A stretch of DNA of 64,000 nucleotides from Pedobacter paludis (GTDB lineage Bacteria > Bacteroidota > Bacteroidia > Sphingobacteriales > Sphingobacteriaceae). The notes under the pieces are model-generated. The model saw only the letters and a program-made list of their open reading frames with translations. It did no database searches and had not been told where the DNA came from. This document shows positions 53,287-62,643 of this stretch, one piece after another (within the stretch, counting starts at the first letter, position 1; each line of letters begins with the position of its first letter). The DNA is taken from the NCBI RefSeq assembly GCF_003173575.1, contig NZ_QGNY01000002.1:248001-312000 (forward strand). The letters are read 5' to 3'. Position numbers and translations under genes: made by a program.

Positions 53287-53532
53287 CTAGTCTTGCTCTG
53301 CCATGTTTACAGCAACTACCGAAGTAATTTCGGGTACAGCTTTCATAATGGCTTGTTCGATCCCAGATTTCATGGTCATAAAACTCATTGGGCAAGAACC
53401 GCAGTTCCCCAAAAGCTTTAATCTAACGATGCCTTCTGTGGTAATTTCTTCAACAGAAACATTCCCTCCATCTGCCATTAGGTATGGTCTTATGGTTTCC
53501 AATGCCTGTTCAACTCGCTCTGTTAAATTCAT
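53287..53532 (-). CDS. NifU C-terminal-domain Fe-S scaffold protein
   Basis: An 81-residue protein starting at MNLTERVEQALETIRPYL, taken from the ATG at 53532 (a frame extending to 53643 would overlap the mrp gene and add no known sequence). The CxxC scaffold motif is GNCGSCPMS (Cys44, Cys47). NifU-domain proteins carry or assemble iron-sulfur clusters. It follows mrp by 34 bases, so the two probably act together. Confidence 0.92.
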   Translation of the reverse strand: MNLTERVEQALETIRPYLMADGGNVSVEEITTEGIVRLKLLGNCGSCPMSFMTMKSGIEQAIMKAVPEITSVVAVNMAEQD

Positions 53533-53566
53533 TATCAGTTTTTTAAAGTATAAAAATAGTAATTTT

Positions 53567-54643
53567 TTAGCAATTTGCCATCTGTGCATTATTAATGGAA
53601 ATCTGCTGAGCAATTTTACTCGCAATATCTCCAAATACAACATCCAAAAGAGGATTTTGATTTAGTGCTACTGGTCTTCCGCTATCTCCGGCTTCCGAAA
53701 TGCTTTGGATAATCGGAATTTCTCCCAAGAATGGAACTTCAAATCGCTCTGCTAATTTTCTTCCACCACCGTTTCCGAAAATATAATATTTGTTGTCTGG
53801 TAACTCTGCCGGTGTAAAATACGACATGTTTTCGATTACACCCAACACCGGAATATTGATGCCCGGCATCCTAAACATAGCCAATCCTTTGTGCGTATCT
53901 GCCAAAGCAACCTGTTGAGGCGTTGTAACCACAACCGCCCCAGAGATTGGGAAGCTTTGTGTGATGGTAATGTGAATATCACCAGTGCCAGGAGGAAGAT
54001 CGACAATTAAATAATCGAGTTCGCCCCAGTTGGTATCGTTAAATAATTGCTTAACCGCGTTTGATGCCATTGGTCCACGCCAAGGCACCGGCTGACCGGG
54101 ATCTGCAAAAAAGCCTAAAGACAACAATTTTATACCATATTTTTCAATCGGAAGGATTTTCGTTTTACCATCAGCTGTTTCTTCGGCACCGGGTTTTGCA
54201 TCCACCAAATCGAACATGGTTGGTACGGATGGACCATAAATATCGGCATCAATTAACCCAACTTTAGCACCATCTTTCGCCAGTACAACAGCCAGATTAC
54301 TTGCCACGGTAGATTTACCAACCCCCCCTTTTCCTGATGAAACCAAAATAATATTTTTGATGTTATCTAATGAGGATGAATTGGTTGGCTGGGTTACTCT
54401 AGAAGTTACATTAATTAATACTTCAGCTTCGGCCGATACAAAATGCTTAACTGCATTGGTACACGCATTTTTTAGCATTTCCTTCATTGGGCATGCTGGT
54501 GTGGTAAGCTCAAGCGTAAAACTTACCTGATTATCAATTATCTGTAAATCCTTAATCATGTTTAAGGTTACCAAATCTTTCTTAAGATCCGGATCTTCTA
54601 CATTTTTAAGGGCATCGAAAACTTGTTGCGGGCTAATCTGCAT
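53567..54643 (-). CDS. mrp: Mrp/NBP35-family P-loop ATPase, Fe-S cluster carrier
   Basis: A 358-residue protein with an N-terminal MIP18/DUF59 domain (VEDPDLKKDLVTLNMI, TTPACPMKEMLKNAC) and the P-loop ATPase domain with the deviant Walker A GKGGVGKST (104-112), then DADIYGPSVPTMF and VDLPPGTGD. The ENMSYFTPAELPDNKYYIFG segment lacks the CxxC pair found at the same place in E. coli ApbC; this is common in Bacteroidota relatives. Family role: transfer of iron-sulfur clusters. Coupled to the NifU gene. Confidence 0.95.
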   Translation of the reverse strand: MQISPQQVFDALKNVEDPDLKKDLVTLNMIKDLQIIDNQVSFTLELTTPACPMKEMLKNACTNAVKHFVSAEAEVLINVTSRVTQPTNSSSLDNIKNIILVSSGKGGVGKSTVASNLAVVLAKDGAKVGLIDADIYGPSVPTMFDLVDAKPGAEETADGKTKILPIEKYGIKLLSLGFFADPGQPVPWRGPMASNAVKQLFNDTNWGELDYLIVDLPPGTGDIHITITQSFPISGAVVVTTPQQVALADTHKGLAMFRMPGINIPVLGVIENMSYFTPAELPDNKYYIFGNGGGRKLAERFEVPFLGEIPIIQSISEAGDSGRPVALNQNPLLDVVFGDIASKIAQQISINNAQMANC

Positions 54644-54774
54644 CGTATTAATTTAAATTCAAAATTAACAAAACGTAGCCATAAATACTTTTATTTAGGG
54701 TTTTTAACTGTAATTTTAACACGAAATAAACATTTAATTGTTACGTTTAAGCAATTAACCATTTTAACGACTGT

Positions 54775-56931
54775 ATGCGTATACCTAAAATTAAGATCCC
54801 TAAAAAATATTTGAAAATTGGCGCCTGGATTTTAGGTGTATTTTTAATTGTTTGTATGGCTTTAGGGGCTGTTGCATATAGCAAAAGAGAAGCGCTTTTG
54901 AAAAAAATGGTGGCCAAAGCCATTGCTAAGGCCGACAAAGATTATGGCCTTGAAGTTAAAATCGGTTCAGCTGGATTTACCGGTTTAAGCACCGTAAAAA
55001 TGACCGCAATCTCTGTGGTTCCTAAAGAGCGGGATACACTTTCTAACATTGGTGAACTCAGTGTTGGCGTAAAATTATTTCCGCTGTTATTTGGCAACGT
55101 TAAATTATCAGAAGTAAAATTGAACGATGGCTATGTAAGTATCGTACTTAAAGATTCTACAACCAACATCGATTTTATTTTAAAAAGAAAGAAAAAAGAC
55201 AGTACAGAAAATAAAGGAAAAGCGAATTTACCAGAAATTGCAAGCAACATTTTAAATCAGGTTTTGTATAAAATCCCTGATGATATGGATGTGAAAAACA
55301 TGGTTTTTAAATTTAACGACCATGACACCGCCAAATTGAATTTCGCAACTACAGCAACAATTGATGGTGGCGATTTAAAATCAACCATCAATGTTAATAA
55401 TGGAGAGTCTACCTGGCATATTGATGGTTTGGTTAAACCGGGCAGAAAAAAACTTAATTTCAGCGCCTATGCAGATGGGAAAAAACTAGAATTGCCTTAC
55501 CTGAATAATAAACTTCATGCAAAATTGAGTTTCGATACTTTACAAACAGAGCTTAAAGATGCGGGTTATAGTGGAGATGACTATAAAATTTCTGGTTCTT
55601 GGTCAGTAAAAAATATGTTGATCAACCAAGCCAGAATTGCTAGTAATGATATTATCGTTCAAAGTGCAAAGCTTGATGCCGATGTTTTGGTTGGCCCCAA
55701 TTTTATTGCTTTGGACAGTACTTCAACTGCTTACTTAAAGAATGCAGAAATCCACCCTTACGTAAAATACACCCTGGGCAAAAATAAAATTTATGAGCTT
55801 AAACTTAATGCCGACGAGCAAGATGCACAGGCTGTTTTAGATGCCTTTCCGCAGGGATTATTCGAATCGTTGGAAGGTTTAAAGGTTCAGGGAAAAGTAA
55901 AGTATAGTTTAAATTTTTATTTAGATACAAAAATTCCCGATAGCGTCCGCTTTAACTCTACACTTACGCCTGTTGATTTTAAAATTATACAGTGGGGCAA
56001 AACCAATTTGCAGAAAATTAACAGTCCATTTGTTTATACGCCTTACGAGTATGGCAAACCCATGCGAGACATTACGATTGGCCCATCAAATCCAAACTTC
56101 ACGCCTTTGTCTTCTATTTCCAAAAACTTTATGAATGCGGTTTTAACGGCAGAAGATCCTTCGTTTTTTACACACAATGGTTTTGTTGAAGAATCAATCC
56201 GTAAATCTATTGCGGTAAACTTTAAGGAGAAAAAATTTAAACGTGGTGGCAGTACCATCAGCATGCAATTGGTTAAAAATGTTTATTTAAGCCGCCAAAA
56301 AACACTTGCCCGAAAGGCCGAAGAGATTTTAATTGTTTGGTTAATTGAGCATAATCACCTAGTAAGCAAACAAAGAATGTTAGAAGTTTACTTCAACATT
56401 ATGGAGCTGGGGCAAAACATTTATGGAATTGGTGAGGCCTCTAGATATTATTTTGGAAAACAACCTGCAGATTTAACCATCGGCGATGGATTATTCTTGG
56501 CCAGCATTGTTCCGAAACCAAAAGCATCTATGTATAAGTTTTTGGCAGATGGAAGCTTGAAACCTTACATGTTTAATTATTTCCGCTTTATGGGAAATAT
56601 TATGGCAAGAAGAGGCTTAACGCCTGCGGATACTTCTGGCTACGGTTTTTATAATGTTCGCCTAAGAGAAGGTTTACGCCAATATTTAGCGCCAGATACA
56701 GCCGTTATAGATACAACAGCTTTTGATGACGACGAAGAAGGTATGCCTCCTGTAATTATGCAAGACAAAAACAAAAGTTTGTTCGATAGGATTTTCGGCG
56801 GGGGATCTAAAAAAGATACCGGAAATAGACAGACGGTTAAACCGAGCGATACAGTTAAAACCAAGAAGCAGTTGAGACAGGAGCGGAGAGAACAGAGGCA
56901 GAAAGAAAAAGAACTGGAGAAAAACTTATAA
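54775..56931 (+). CDS. Membrane protein with AsmA-like domain and GT51 transglycosylase domain
   Basis: A 718-residue protein with one N-terminal transmembrane helix. The first 400 residues are a beta-rich AsmA-like region. The C-terminal GT51 transglycosylase domain has the catalytic motifs TAEDPSFFTHNGF, RGGSTISMQLVKN and EVYFNIMELGQNIYGIGEASRYYFG, giving it peptidoglycan-polymerising character without a transpeptidase domain. The end is a Lys/Arg/Glu-rich tail (RQERREQRQKEKELEKN). The GGSTISMQL variant (Met in place of the usual Gln) is worth noting. Confidence 0.9.
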   Translation: MRIPKIKIPKKYLKIGAWILGVFLIVCMALGAVAYSKREALLKKMVAKAIAKADKDYGLEVKIGSAGFTGLSTVKMTAISVVPKERDTLSNIGELSVGVKLFPLLFGNVKLSEVKLNDGYVSIVLKDSTTNIDFILKRKKKDSTENKGKANLPEIASNILNQVLYKIPDDMDVKNMVFKFNDHDTAKLNFATTATIDGGDLKSTINVNNGESTWHIDGLVKPGRKKLNFSAYADGKKLELPYLNNKLHAKLSFDTLQTELKDAGYSGDDYKISGSWSVKNMLINQARIASNDIIVQSAKLDADVLVGPNFIALDSTSTAYLKNAEIHPYVKYTLGKNKIYELKLNADEQDAQAVLDAFPQGLFESLEGLKVQGKVKYSLNFYLDTKIPDSVRFNSTLTPVDFKIIQWGKTNLQKINSPFVYTPYEYGKPMRDITIGPSNPNFTPLSSISKNFMNAVLTAEDPSFFTHNGFVEESIRKSIAVNFKEKKFKRGGSTISMQLVKNVYLSRQKTLARKAEEILIVWLIEHNHLVSKQRMLEVYFNIMELGQNIYGIGEASRYYFGKQPADLTIGDGLFLASIVPKPKASMYKFLADGSLKPYMFNYFRFMGNIMARRGLTPADTSGYGFYNVRLREGLRQYLAPDTAVIDTTAFDDDEEGMPPVIMQDKNKSLFDRIFGGGSKKDTGNRQTVKPSDTVKTKKQLRQERREQRQKEKELEKNL

Positions 56932-57043
56932 TCGATCAATAATTTTCTTGGTGGCAGTGATTTTAACCAATCACCAAAATAGATTAAACCCTTAAACAAA
57001 AGCGATAACAACATATCGACCATTTATATAAATTGTCTTTTAA

Positions 57044-57586
57044 ATGCACAAAATAAAAGTAGAGGATAAAGAATTCGAGATTTTTTTAGAAAACGACACC
57101 ATCAATAAAAGAATTAGATTGATGGGCATTCAAATGAATGTTGATTATGAAGGGAAGTGTCCTTTATTTATTGGAGTGCTAAATGGTAGTTTCTTATTTA
57201 TGGCCGATTTAATTAAAGAAATTGATGTGCCTTGCGAAATCGCTTTTATGCGTGTAGCATCATATGAAGGAACATCAAGCTCCGGAAAAATTAAAGAACT
57301 GATTGGCCTACCGGATATTATTGAGGGTAGAGATCTTATCATTGTTGAAGATATTGTTGATACGGGCTTAACCTTAACACATATATTAAAAACGATTAAA
57401 GAGAAAAATCCTGCATCAGTTAAGGTAAGTTCGCTTTTACTTAAACCAACTGCTTTAAAATACGAAATCGAAGAGCTGGAATATATTGGTTTTGAAATAC
57501 CGAACGAATTTGTTGTGGGTTACGGATTAGACTACAACGGACTGGGCCGAAACCTGACTGATATTTACCGAGCAACTGAAGCATAA
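57044..57586 (+). CDS. hpt: Hypoxanthine phosphoribosyltransferase
   Basis: A 180-residue purine-salvage enzyme. The PRPP-binding motif LIIVEDIVDTGLT is at residues 98-110, preceded by the flexible-loop stretch RVASYEGTSSSGKI and followed by KPTALKYEIEELEYIGFEIP and GYGLDYNG. It converts hypoxanthine/guanine and PRPP to IMP/GMP. Confidence 0.95.
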   Translation: MHKIKVEDKEFEIFLENDTINKRIRLMGIQMNVDYEGKCPLFIGVLNGSFLFMADLIKEIDVPCEIAFMRVASYEGTSSSGKIKELIGLPDIIEGRDLIIVEDIVDTGLTLTHILKTIKEKNPASVKVSSLLLKPTALKYEIEELEYIGFEIPNEFVVGYGLDYNGLGRNLTDIYRATEA

Positions 57587-57614
57587 TTATTAGATTGGAT
57601 TAATTTATTTTTCG

Positions 57615-57622
57615 CACCTTTG
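57615..57622 (+). promoter_or_regulatory. Candidate -7 promoter box for psd
   Basis: CACCTTTG has one mismatch to TAnnTTTG and ends 19 bases before the psd ATG; a TTG at 57595-57597 lies about 17 bases upstream, near the -33 position. Confidence 0.4.
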
Positions 57623-57641
57623 CCCAATAATTTCTAACACA

Positions 57642-58301
57642 ATGACCATACATAAAGAGGGCTACACCACTATAGCCTTAACCATATTGTTTATTTTCAT
57701 CATCAACGCTTTTGTTGATTACAAATATTATGATGTAACCTGGTTACGTTGGTTCATTTATATTTTTTCTGCGGCTTTATTTTTAATTGTTTTACAGTTT
57801 TTCCGTAATCCAACCCGGAATTTCTCTGCGGGAGAAAATCTGGTTATTTGCCCGGCAGATGGCAAAGTGGTAGTAATAGAAGAAACTGAAGAAGGCGAAT
57901 ATTTTAAAGATAAACGCTTACAGGTTTCTATTTTTATGTCGCCTGTTAACGTTCACATTAACCGCAATCCAATCTCAGGAATTGTAAAGTTTTTCAAATA
58001 TCACCCAGGAAAATATCTTGCGGCCTGGAATCCAAAGTCATCGACAGAAAATGAACGTACCACAACGGTTGTAGAACATAAAAATGGTACTCCTGTATTG
58101 TTCCGTCAAATTGCTGGCGCCTTAGCCCGTAGAATTGTTTGGTATGTAAAAGAGGGCGATCAAGTTGTGCAAGCAGAACAGTTCGGCTTTATTAAATTCG
58201 GCTCTAGAGTTGATGTTTTTCTTCCGGTTGGAACAAAGGTTAATGTAGAACTTAATCAGGTTGTAAAAGGCGGGATAACTACTTTGGCGGAGTTAAGCTA
58301 G
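57642..58301 (+). CDS. psd: Phosphatidylserine decarboxylase (short Psd type)
   Basis: A 219-residue inner-membrane enzyme that makes phosphatidylethanolamine. Two N-terminal transmembrane helices precede VICPADGKVVVIEE, VHINRNPISG, VEHKNGTPVLFRQIAG and the self-cleavage site FGSRVD, where the Ser becomes the pyruvoyl cofactor. The short form without a separate signal is usual in this phylum. Confidence 0.95.
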   Translation: MTIHKEGYTTIALTILFIFIINAFVDYKYYDVTWLRWFIYIFSAALFLIVLQFFRNPTRNFSAGENLVICPADGKVVVIEETEEGEYFKDKRLQVSIFMSPVNVHINRNPISGIVKFFKYHPGKYLAAWNPKSSTENERTTTVVEHKNGTPVLFRQIAGALARRIVWYVKEGDQVVQAEQFGFIKFGSRVDVFLPVGTKVNVELNQVVKGGITTLAELS

Positions 58302-58632
58302 ATTTACAACCAAGAAGCAAATTTATATTAATTTTCACCACCTGAGACACCATAGAACATCTAAGAAGAGGGTCGGTATTTCGAGTAAAAGAATTTCTTA
58401 TTAATCTGAGTTCGATTGTTTTTTATGAAAACAATCATTAATAGACATCTAGCCTTGCCCCATCGTCATGCTGATTTATTTCAGCTTCTTTTTTTTTGCA
58501 GGAAAGATCATGAAATAAACGCCGTAGCTCTCCTGAATATCATAAAAAAACAAACTAATATGGAAAATTCAGGTTATCAATGCACTTCTGAACTTTGATT
58601 TTGAAAATCTCTAAATCAAAAAATCGGTTCTT
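58302..58632. other. Intergenic region between psd and mscS, no gene supported
   Basis: A candidate 60-residue frame (58416-58598) has no plausible domain or promoter and I do not call it. CGTCATGCTGATTTATTTCAGC at 58462-58483 resembles a short dispersed motif of this phylum. Otherwise unstructured. Confidence 0.5.
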
Positions 58633-59802
58633 CTAATCCGTTGTATCATTCCCTACTTCTTTATCGCTAGCTGTTGTTTTATCGCTAATCAATCTTTGTG
58701 TAGGATAAGCAAAATCAGATTTGTTTCGCATTACAATCTCCATAATTTTGAAATTGATTTCCTGTTTTATCGATAGGTAATCGTTGTAGGCCGTAATCGA
58801 AACAAAATAAATAACCTCGATATTTAAAGAAGAATCGCCAAAACCTTCAAAATACGCATTGCCATCATCGCTTGTATCTTCATGGGCTCTAATGTAAGTT
58901 CTAATTTCATCTACAATTTTTTTAATGGTTTCTGCATTGGTTTCGTAGGTAATTCCAAAAGAGAATTTTACTCTTCTAAAGTTTCGTAAACTCATGTTTT
59001 CCAAAACACCATCAATCATTCCCTTATTTGGAATGGTAGCCATCGTTTTTTCCGTTGTACGGATTAATGTGCTTCTAAAGCCAACTTTTTCAACCGTTCC
59101 CTCTACACCATCAACCTTTACCAAGTCGCCTACAACAAATGGCTTATCCAGGAAAATAGTAAAAGACCCCAACAAGTTTTCGAGGCTTTCTTTGGCCGCG
59201 AGCGCAATAGCAATACCACCAATGCCTAAACCTGTAATCAATGTTAAAACGTTAACTTCAAAAACGAAGCCCAAGAGTGTAAAAAAACCAATAAAAACAA
59301 CTATCGTTTTAAAAAGCTCTTTTAAAAAGGGCACCAATTGATCGTCAGATTTACTTTCGGTTAGCGATGCTTTAAACAATAAAACATGCGATATAAAATC
59401 GATTATGCGTAAAATGATCCAAAAAATGGAAAGGATTATCAAGAAAAGAAAAATACGATCTATACATTCGCCAATGGTTACTGGAATGGATTCTTTAACC
59501 TTTCCTACAATTTTATGGTAATGAAATACAGCAACCTCTAAGGGGTGGGTTAACTGATTTATCGACAGATACAGCGTGGTAAAAAGCATAAAAACCTCAA
59601 TCGGCTTTAGCAATAAGCCAACAAAGGTATCATCGTGCGATTGCTGGGAAAAACTTTTAAAAAGTGTAAATAAAAGTTTGCTCAGAAGCTTGGAAACAAG
59701 CCTTCTAAAAATTAGCCCCACTAAAAGTATTCCCCCGAAAAGGAAATAAGCCTTAACTGTGTTTCCCCAGAAAACCTGGTCGAAAAATTCAGAATTTAAC
59801 AT
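58633..59802 (-). CDS. MscS-family mechanosensitive channel
   Basis: A 389-residue inner-membrane protein with several N-terminal helices, then the pore-lining helix LGIGGIAIALAAKESLENLLGS and the beta domain KPFVVGDLVKVDGVEGTVEKVGFRST, the two hallmarks of MscS. The C-terminus continues the alpha/beta domain. It opens under membrane tension to protect against osmotic shock. It lies downstream of rplS, behind the rplS terminator. Confidence 0.93.
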   Translation of the reverse strand: MLNSEFFDQVFWGNTVKAYFLFGGILLVGLIFRRLVSKLLSKLLFTLFKSFSQQSHDDTFVGLLLKPIEVFMLFTTLYLSINQLTHPLEVAVFHYHKIVGKVKESIPVTIGECIDRIFLFLIILSIFWIILRIIDFISHVLLFKASLTESKSDDQLVPFLKELFKTIVVFIGFFTLLGFVFEVNVLTLITGLGIGGIAIALAAKESLENLLGSFTIFLDKPFVVGDLVKVDGVEGTVEKVGFRSTLIRTTEKTMATIPNKGMIDGVLENMSLRNFRRVKFSFGITYETNAETIKKIVDEIRTYIRAHEDTSDDGNAYFEGFGDSSLNIEVIYFVSITAYNDYLSIKQEINFKIMEIVMRNKSDFAYPTQRLISDKTTASDKEVGNDTTD

Positions 59803-59819
59803 ATGGCAAAGATGTAAAC

Positions 59820-59850
59820 AAAAAAACCTCCACGATTTAGTCGTGAAGGT
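59820..59850 (-). terminator. Rho-independent terminator after rplS
   Basis: An 11-bp stem (AACCTCCACGA / TCGTGAAGGTT, one G-T mismatch) with a 5-nt loop, and on the minus strand a T run follows. Ends the ribosomal operon. Confidence 0.85.
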
Positions 59851-59871
59851 TATATCTTATAATAAAGAATA

Positions 59872-60219
59872 TTATTTTCTTAAAGATTTGATACGAGCAG
59901 CTTTACCAGTTAAAGCACGTAAGTAGAATAATTTAGCTCTACGAACTTTACCATAGCTATTTACTTCTACTTTCTCGATGTTTGGAGAATTAAAAGGAAA
60001 AATACGCTCAACACCAACGCCGTTGCTCATTTTACGAACGGTGAAGGTTTCGTTAGCACCTGCACTGTTACGTTGTATTACAACACCTTGGTAAATTTGA
60101 ACACGTTCTTTATTACCTTCGCGAATTTTATAGTGTACGCTCACTGTATCGCCAGACTTGAACGCAGGAAAATCTTTTTTCGCGATGGCCTGCTCTTCAA
60201 CAAATTTTACTAAATCCAT
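59872..60219 (-). CDS. rplS: 50S ribosomal protein L19
   Basis: A 115-residue ribosomal protein at the subunit interface. It has [29 protein letters not shown], the [27 protein letters not shown] core and a basic C-terminus ([22 protein letters not shown]). Last gene of the rpsP-rimM-trmD-rplS cluster. Confidence 0.98.
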   Translation of the reverse strand: MDLVKFVEEQAIAKKDFPAFKSGDTVSVHYKIREGNKERVQIYQGVVIQRNSAGANETFTVRKMSNGVGVERIFPFNSPNIEKVEVNSYGKVRRAKLFYLRALTGKAARIKSLRK

Positions 60220-60357
60220 GATTTTAAGCTATTAAACCGACTTTCTTTACCTTGAAAATCGGATTGCAATATTAGGGAAATATTTTGATATAAAAAAGTC
60301 TAATTTAATTTTTTCCACAATCTTTTAGAATTCCACATTCGATTATGCTAAATGCTT

Positions 60358-61032
60358 CTATTCCAAAAGGTCTGGACGGCGTTTCTGAGTGCGTTCCAAA
60401 GCCTGTTCGTGCCTCCATTCGTTCACTTTAGCCTCGTGTCCACTTAACAAAACATCCGGAACTTTATGTCCCCGCCAATCTGCAGGCCGAGTGTAAATAG
60501 GCGCATCCAATAAATCGCCCTGAAAACTATCAGAAAGTGCTGAAGTTTCATCATTCAGAACCCCAGGGATTAACCGAACCACAGCATCAACCACAATTGC
60601 AGCAGGCAGTTCTCCGCCACTCAAAACATAATCGCCAACGGAAATCTCTCTCGTTACAAAAACATCGCGGATGCGCTGATCTATTCCTTTATAATGACCA
60701 CACAAAATAATGATGTTCTTTTTAATCGAAAGTTCATTTGCGGTACTTTGATTTAAGGTTACACCATCCGGACTCATAAAAATGATTTCATCATACTCCC
60801 GTTCTGCCTGAAGTTTTTCAATGCAGGCCGCAAATGGCTCAATACTCATTACCATACCGCTCCCGCCTCCATACTGGTAATCATCTACGCTTTTTTGTTT
60901 ATTGGTAGAATAATCTCTTAAATTGTGGACAACGATTTCGGCAATGCCTTTTTTCTGCGCCCTCTGCAAAATAGAATGTGCAAATGGGCTTTCCAGCAAA
61001 GCAGGTAAAACGGTAATAATATCAAAACGCAT
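60358..61032 (-). CDS. trmD: tRNA (guanine37-N1)-methyltransferase
   Basis: A 224-residue SPOUT methyltransferase. Motifs: [10 protein letters not shown] at the start, [13 protein letters not shown], and the knot region [41 protein letters not shown]. It methylates G37 of tRNAs and prevents frameshifts. A full -7 box (TACCTTTG, 61037-61044) lies four bases before the ATG, so it may be transcribed separately with almost no leader. Confidence 0.98.
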   Translation of the reverse strand: MRFDIITVLPALLESPFAHSILQRAQKKGIAEIVVHNLRDYSTNKQKSVDDYQYGGGSGMVMSIEPFAACIEKLQAEREYDEIIFMSPDGVTLNQSTANELSIKKNIIILCGHYKGIDQRIRDVFVTREISVGDYVLSGGELPAAIVVDAVVRLIPGVLNDETSALSDSFQGDLLDAPIYTRPADWRGHKVPDVLLSGHEAKVNEWRHEQALERTQKRRPDLLE

Positions 61033-61036
61033 GGGG

Positions 61037-61044
61037 CAAAGGTA
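61037..61044 (-). promoter_or_regulatory. Candidate -7 promoter box for trmD, near leaderless
   Basis: The minus strand reads TACCTTTG, a full consensus match, ending four bases before the trmD ATG. It would split trmD-rplS from the upstream genes. No -33 TTG is visible. Confidence 0.4.
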
Positions 61045-61108
61045 AGAATTGAGGTTGGAGTAGAAAATTGTTATTCTTATTATGCTTTAAGGAACAACCC
61101 AATATCCT

Positions 61109-61576
61109 TTAATTAGGCAATATGTCAACCTTCCTCCAAAGTTCTTTCCAATGCATCGTTTTAACTCCTTTTTCATCTTCCAAAGCACCTTCTAGGGATA
61201 AAAGCTTATTGTTTCCTTCATTAGTAAAATTGTATTCGATCAAATAGTTTTTACCCAAATTGTTTGAGTTCTTTCTACTATCTTCTAAAATAATATCTTT
61301 AAAATGGGTTTTATCTACAATTTCATACTTGCCTCTCTGAAGGATAAATGAGCCTTTATCGGTCACGATTACCTGACTAAGTGTGCCATTGCTATCGAAA
61401 ACTTTGAGCGTGGTGTTTTGAGGCCTAACGGCTTCCCCATCTTGCTCAACGGCAACGTTAGTTAATTCCCAAACGCCAACAAGAGGAGCTTTTGAAACTG
61501 AATCCTGAGCATTTGCCTGATAAAAAAATAGTATAAAAATCAGAAAAGCAATATTTCTGAAAAATCGATTCCCCAT
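61109..61576 (-). CDS. Small exported lipocalin-like protein (DUF4488-like)
   Basis: A 155-residue protein with a signal peptide ending ANAQ and a beta-barrel-like core beginning LVGVWELTNVAVEQDG, FDSNGTLSQVIV, GSFILQRGKYEI. This resembles DUF4488/lipocalin-like proteins of Bacteroidota. It forms a pair with the following lipoprotein of the same kind. Function unknown. Confidence 0.8.
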   Translation of the reverse strand: MGNRFFRNIAFLIFILFFYQANAQDSVSKAPLVGVWELTNVAVEQDGEAVRPQNTTLKVFDSNGTLSQVIVTDKGSFILQRGKYEIVDKTHFKDIILEDSRKNSNNLGKNYLIEYNFTNEGNNKLLSLEGALEDEKGVKTMHWKELWRKVDILPN

Positions 61577-61610
61577 ATAAAAACAGTGATAAATAAAGCC
61601 AAAAAATAAT

Positions 61611-62045
61611 TTAATCGATTGAATTTACTTTAACCAATTCATCAGCCCATTCTAATTTTGATCCACCATTTTTTGCATAAACAACACCGCTCATTTTGAG
61701 TTTTTGATTGTTTTCGCTTAACGCAAAATAGTTTACATATTGTTTGCCAGCAAGTTGATAGGTAGCATCGGCTCTGGCATAAGTAATATCAAGAACGTAA
61801 GTATTGTTGGATAAAATTTTGTAAGATCCGCTGTGGGTAACGATTTTGGTGCCGTTCTCTTTTGCAAGATTATAAAAACTACCATCTGATTTAAAGACAA
61901 TACTGCTTCCCGGATGGTTAACCACATTCCAAATTCCTATAAAGGGTTTTATTTCTTTTAAATTGGCTTGTTGTGCGGTTTTGCAAGAAACGATTGATAA
62001 TACAGCAAATAGTATGGCTGTGTTGAAGAATAATTTTTTGAGCAT
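61611..62045 (-). CDS. Small lipocalin-like lipoprotein
   Basis: A 144-residue lipoprotein (lipobox VSC, Cys21). The core FIGIWNVVNHPGSSIVFKSDGSFYN followed by SGSYKILSNNTYVLDI has the same outline as the gene at 61109-61576, so the two look like diverged paralogues. It lies 34 bases before that gene. Function unknown. Confidence 0.78.
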   Translation of the reverse strand: MLKKLFFNTAILFAVLSIVSCKTAQQANLKEIKPFIGIWNVVNHPGSSIVFKSDGSFYNLAKENGTKIVTHSGSYKILSNNTYVLDITYARADATYQLAGKQYVNYFALSENNQKLKMSGVVYAKNGGSKLEWADELVKVNSID

Positions 62046-62101
62046 GTTAATTTTGGTTAGGATGAAATCTAAATTAACATTTTTATTCTTTCAGTGCAAA
62101 T

Positions 62102-62626
62102 TTAAGACAGGTATATATCCAACAGTCCTTCTGGCAAATCCAAGGTTAAAATTTTTCCATCATCATCAATTTCGACAATAAAGTCCTCGTTTAAAGGAAA
62201 TAGAATTTCTGTTTCTTTATATAAAACAGTTGCAACAAATTGCTGTGGGTATTCGTTCACTTCTAAAATTTCGCCTAACTCACCCAAGGCCTCGTCTACA
62301 GCCATAAAACCCTTTAAATCGGTATAAAAGAATTCGTCTTCACCTCGTTCAGGCATTTGTGTTAAGGGTAAATATAATTTTTTCTTCAATAACGGCTGCG
62401 CCTTATCGATATGATCAACATCATCAAAATTGAAGTATCCTGTTTTATTAACCTGAAACTTGGCAGAAGCTACAAAATAGGGTACAAGTTTTCCGTTCAT
62501 ATCTGCAAATATCACATCAAAACTTAGTTTTTCATATTCATCAAATTCGAAAAATATCTGAACTTCGCCCTTTAAACCTCTTGTTTTGGTAACGTAACCT
62601 ATGTAAAATGCTTCTTCGTGTTTCAT
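62102..62626 (-). CDS. rimM: 16S rRNA-processing / 30S assembly protein RimM
   Basis: A 174-residue protein with the N-terminal RimM domain (FYIGYVTKTRGLKGEVQIFFE) and the C-terminal PRC-barrel (FMAVDEALGELGEI, ILFPLNEDFIVEID). It helps fold the 30S head with S19. I start at the ATG at 62626; a start at 62659 would take its first codons from the inverted repeat at 62644-62704. Confidence 0.94.
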   Translation of the reverse strand: MKHEEAFYIGYVTKTRGLKGEVQIFFEFDEYEKLSFDVIFADMNGKLVPYFVASAKFQVNKTGYFNFDDVDHIDKAQPLLKKKLYLPLTQMPERGEDEFFYTDLKGFMAVDEALGELGEILEVNEYPQQFVATVLYKETEILFPLNEDFIVEIDDDGKILTLDLPEGLLDIYLS

Positions 62627-62643
62627 AAACCCAATTATATTGT

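Noticed and set aside
53533..53643. N-terminal extension of the NifU-domain protein
   Set aside because: It overlaps the 3' end of mrp and reads unlike any Fe-S scaffold; MNLTERVEQAL is the family-like start.
58416..58598. 60-residue open frame between psd and mscS
   Set aside because: No domain, no promoter box, no ribosome-binding signal and unlikely amino-acid composition.
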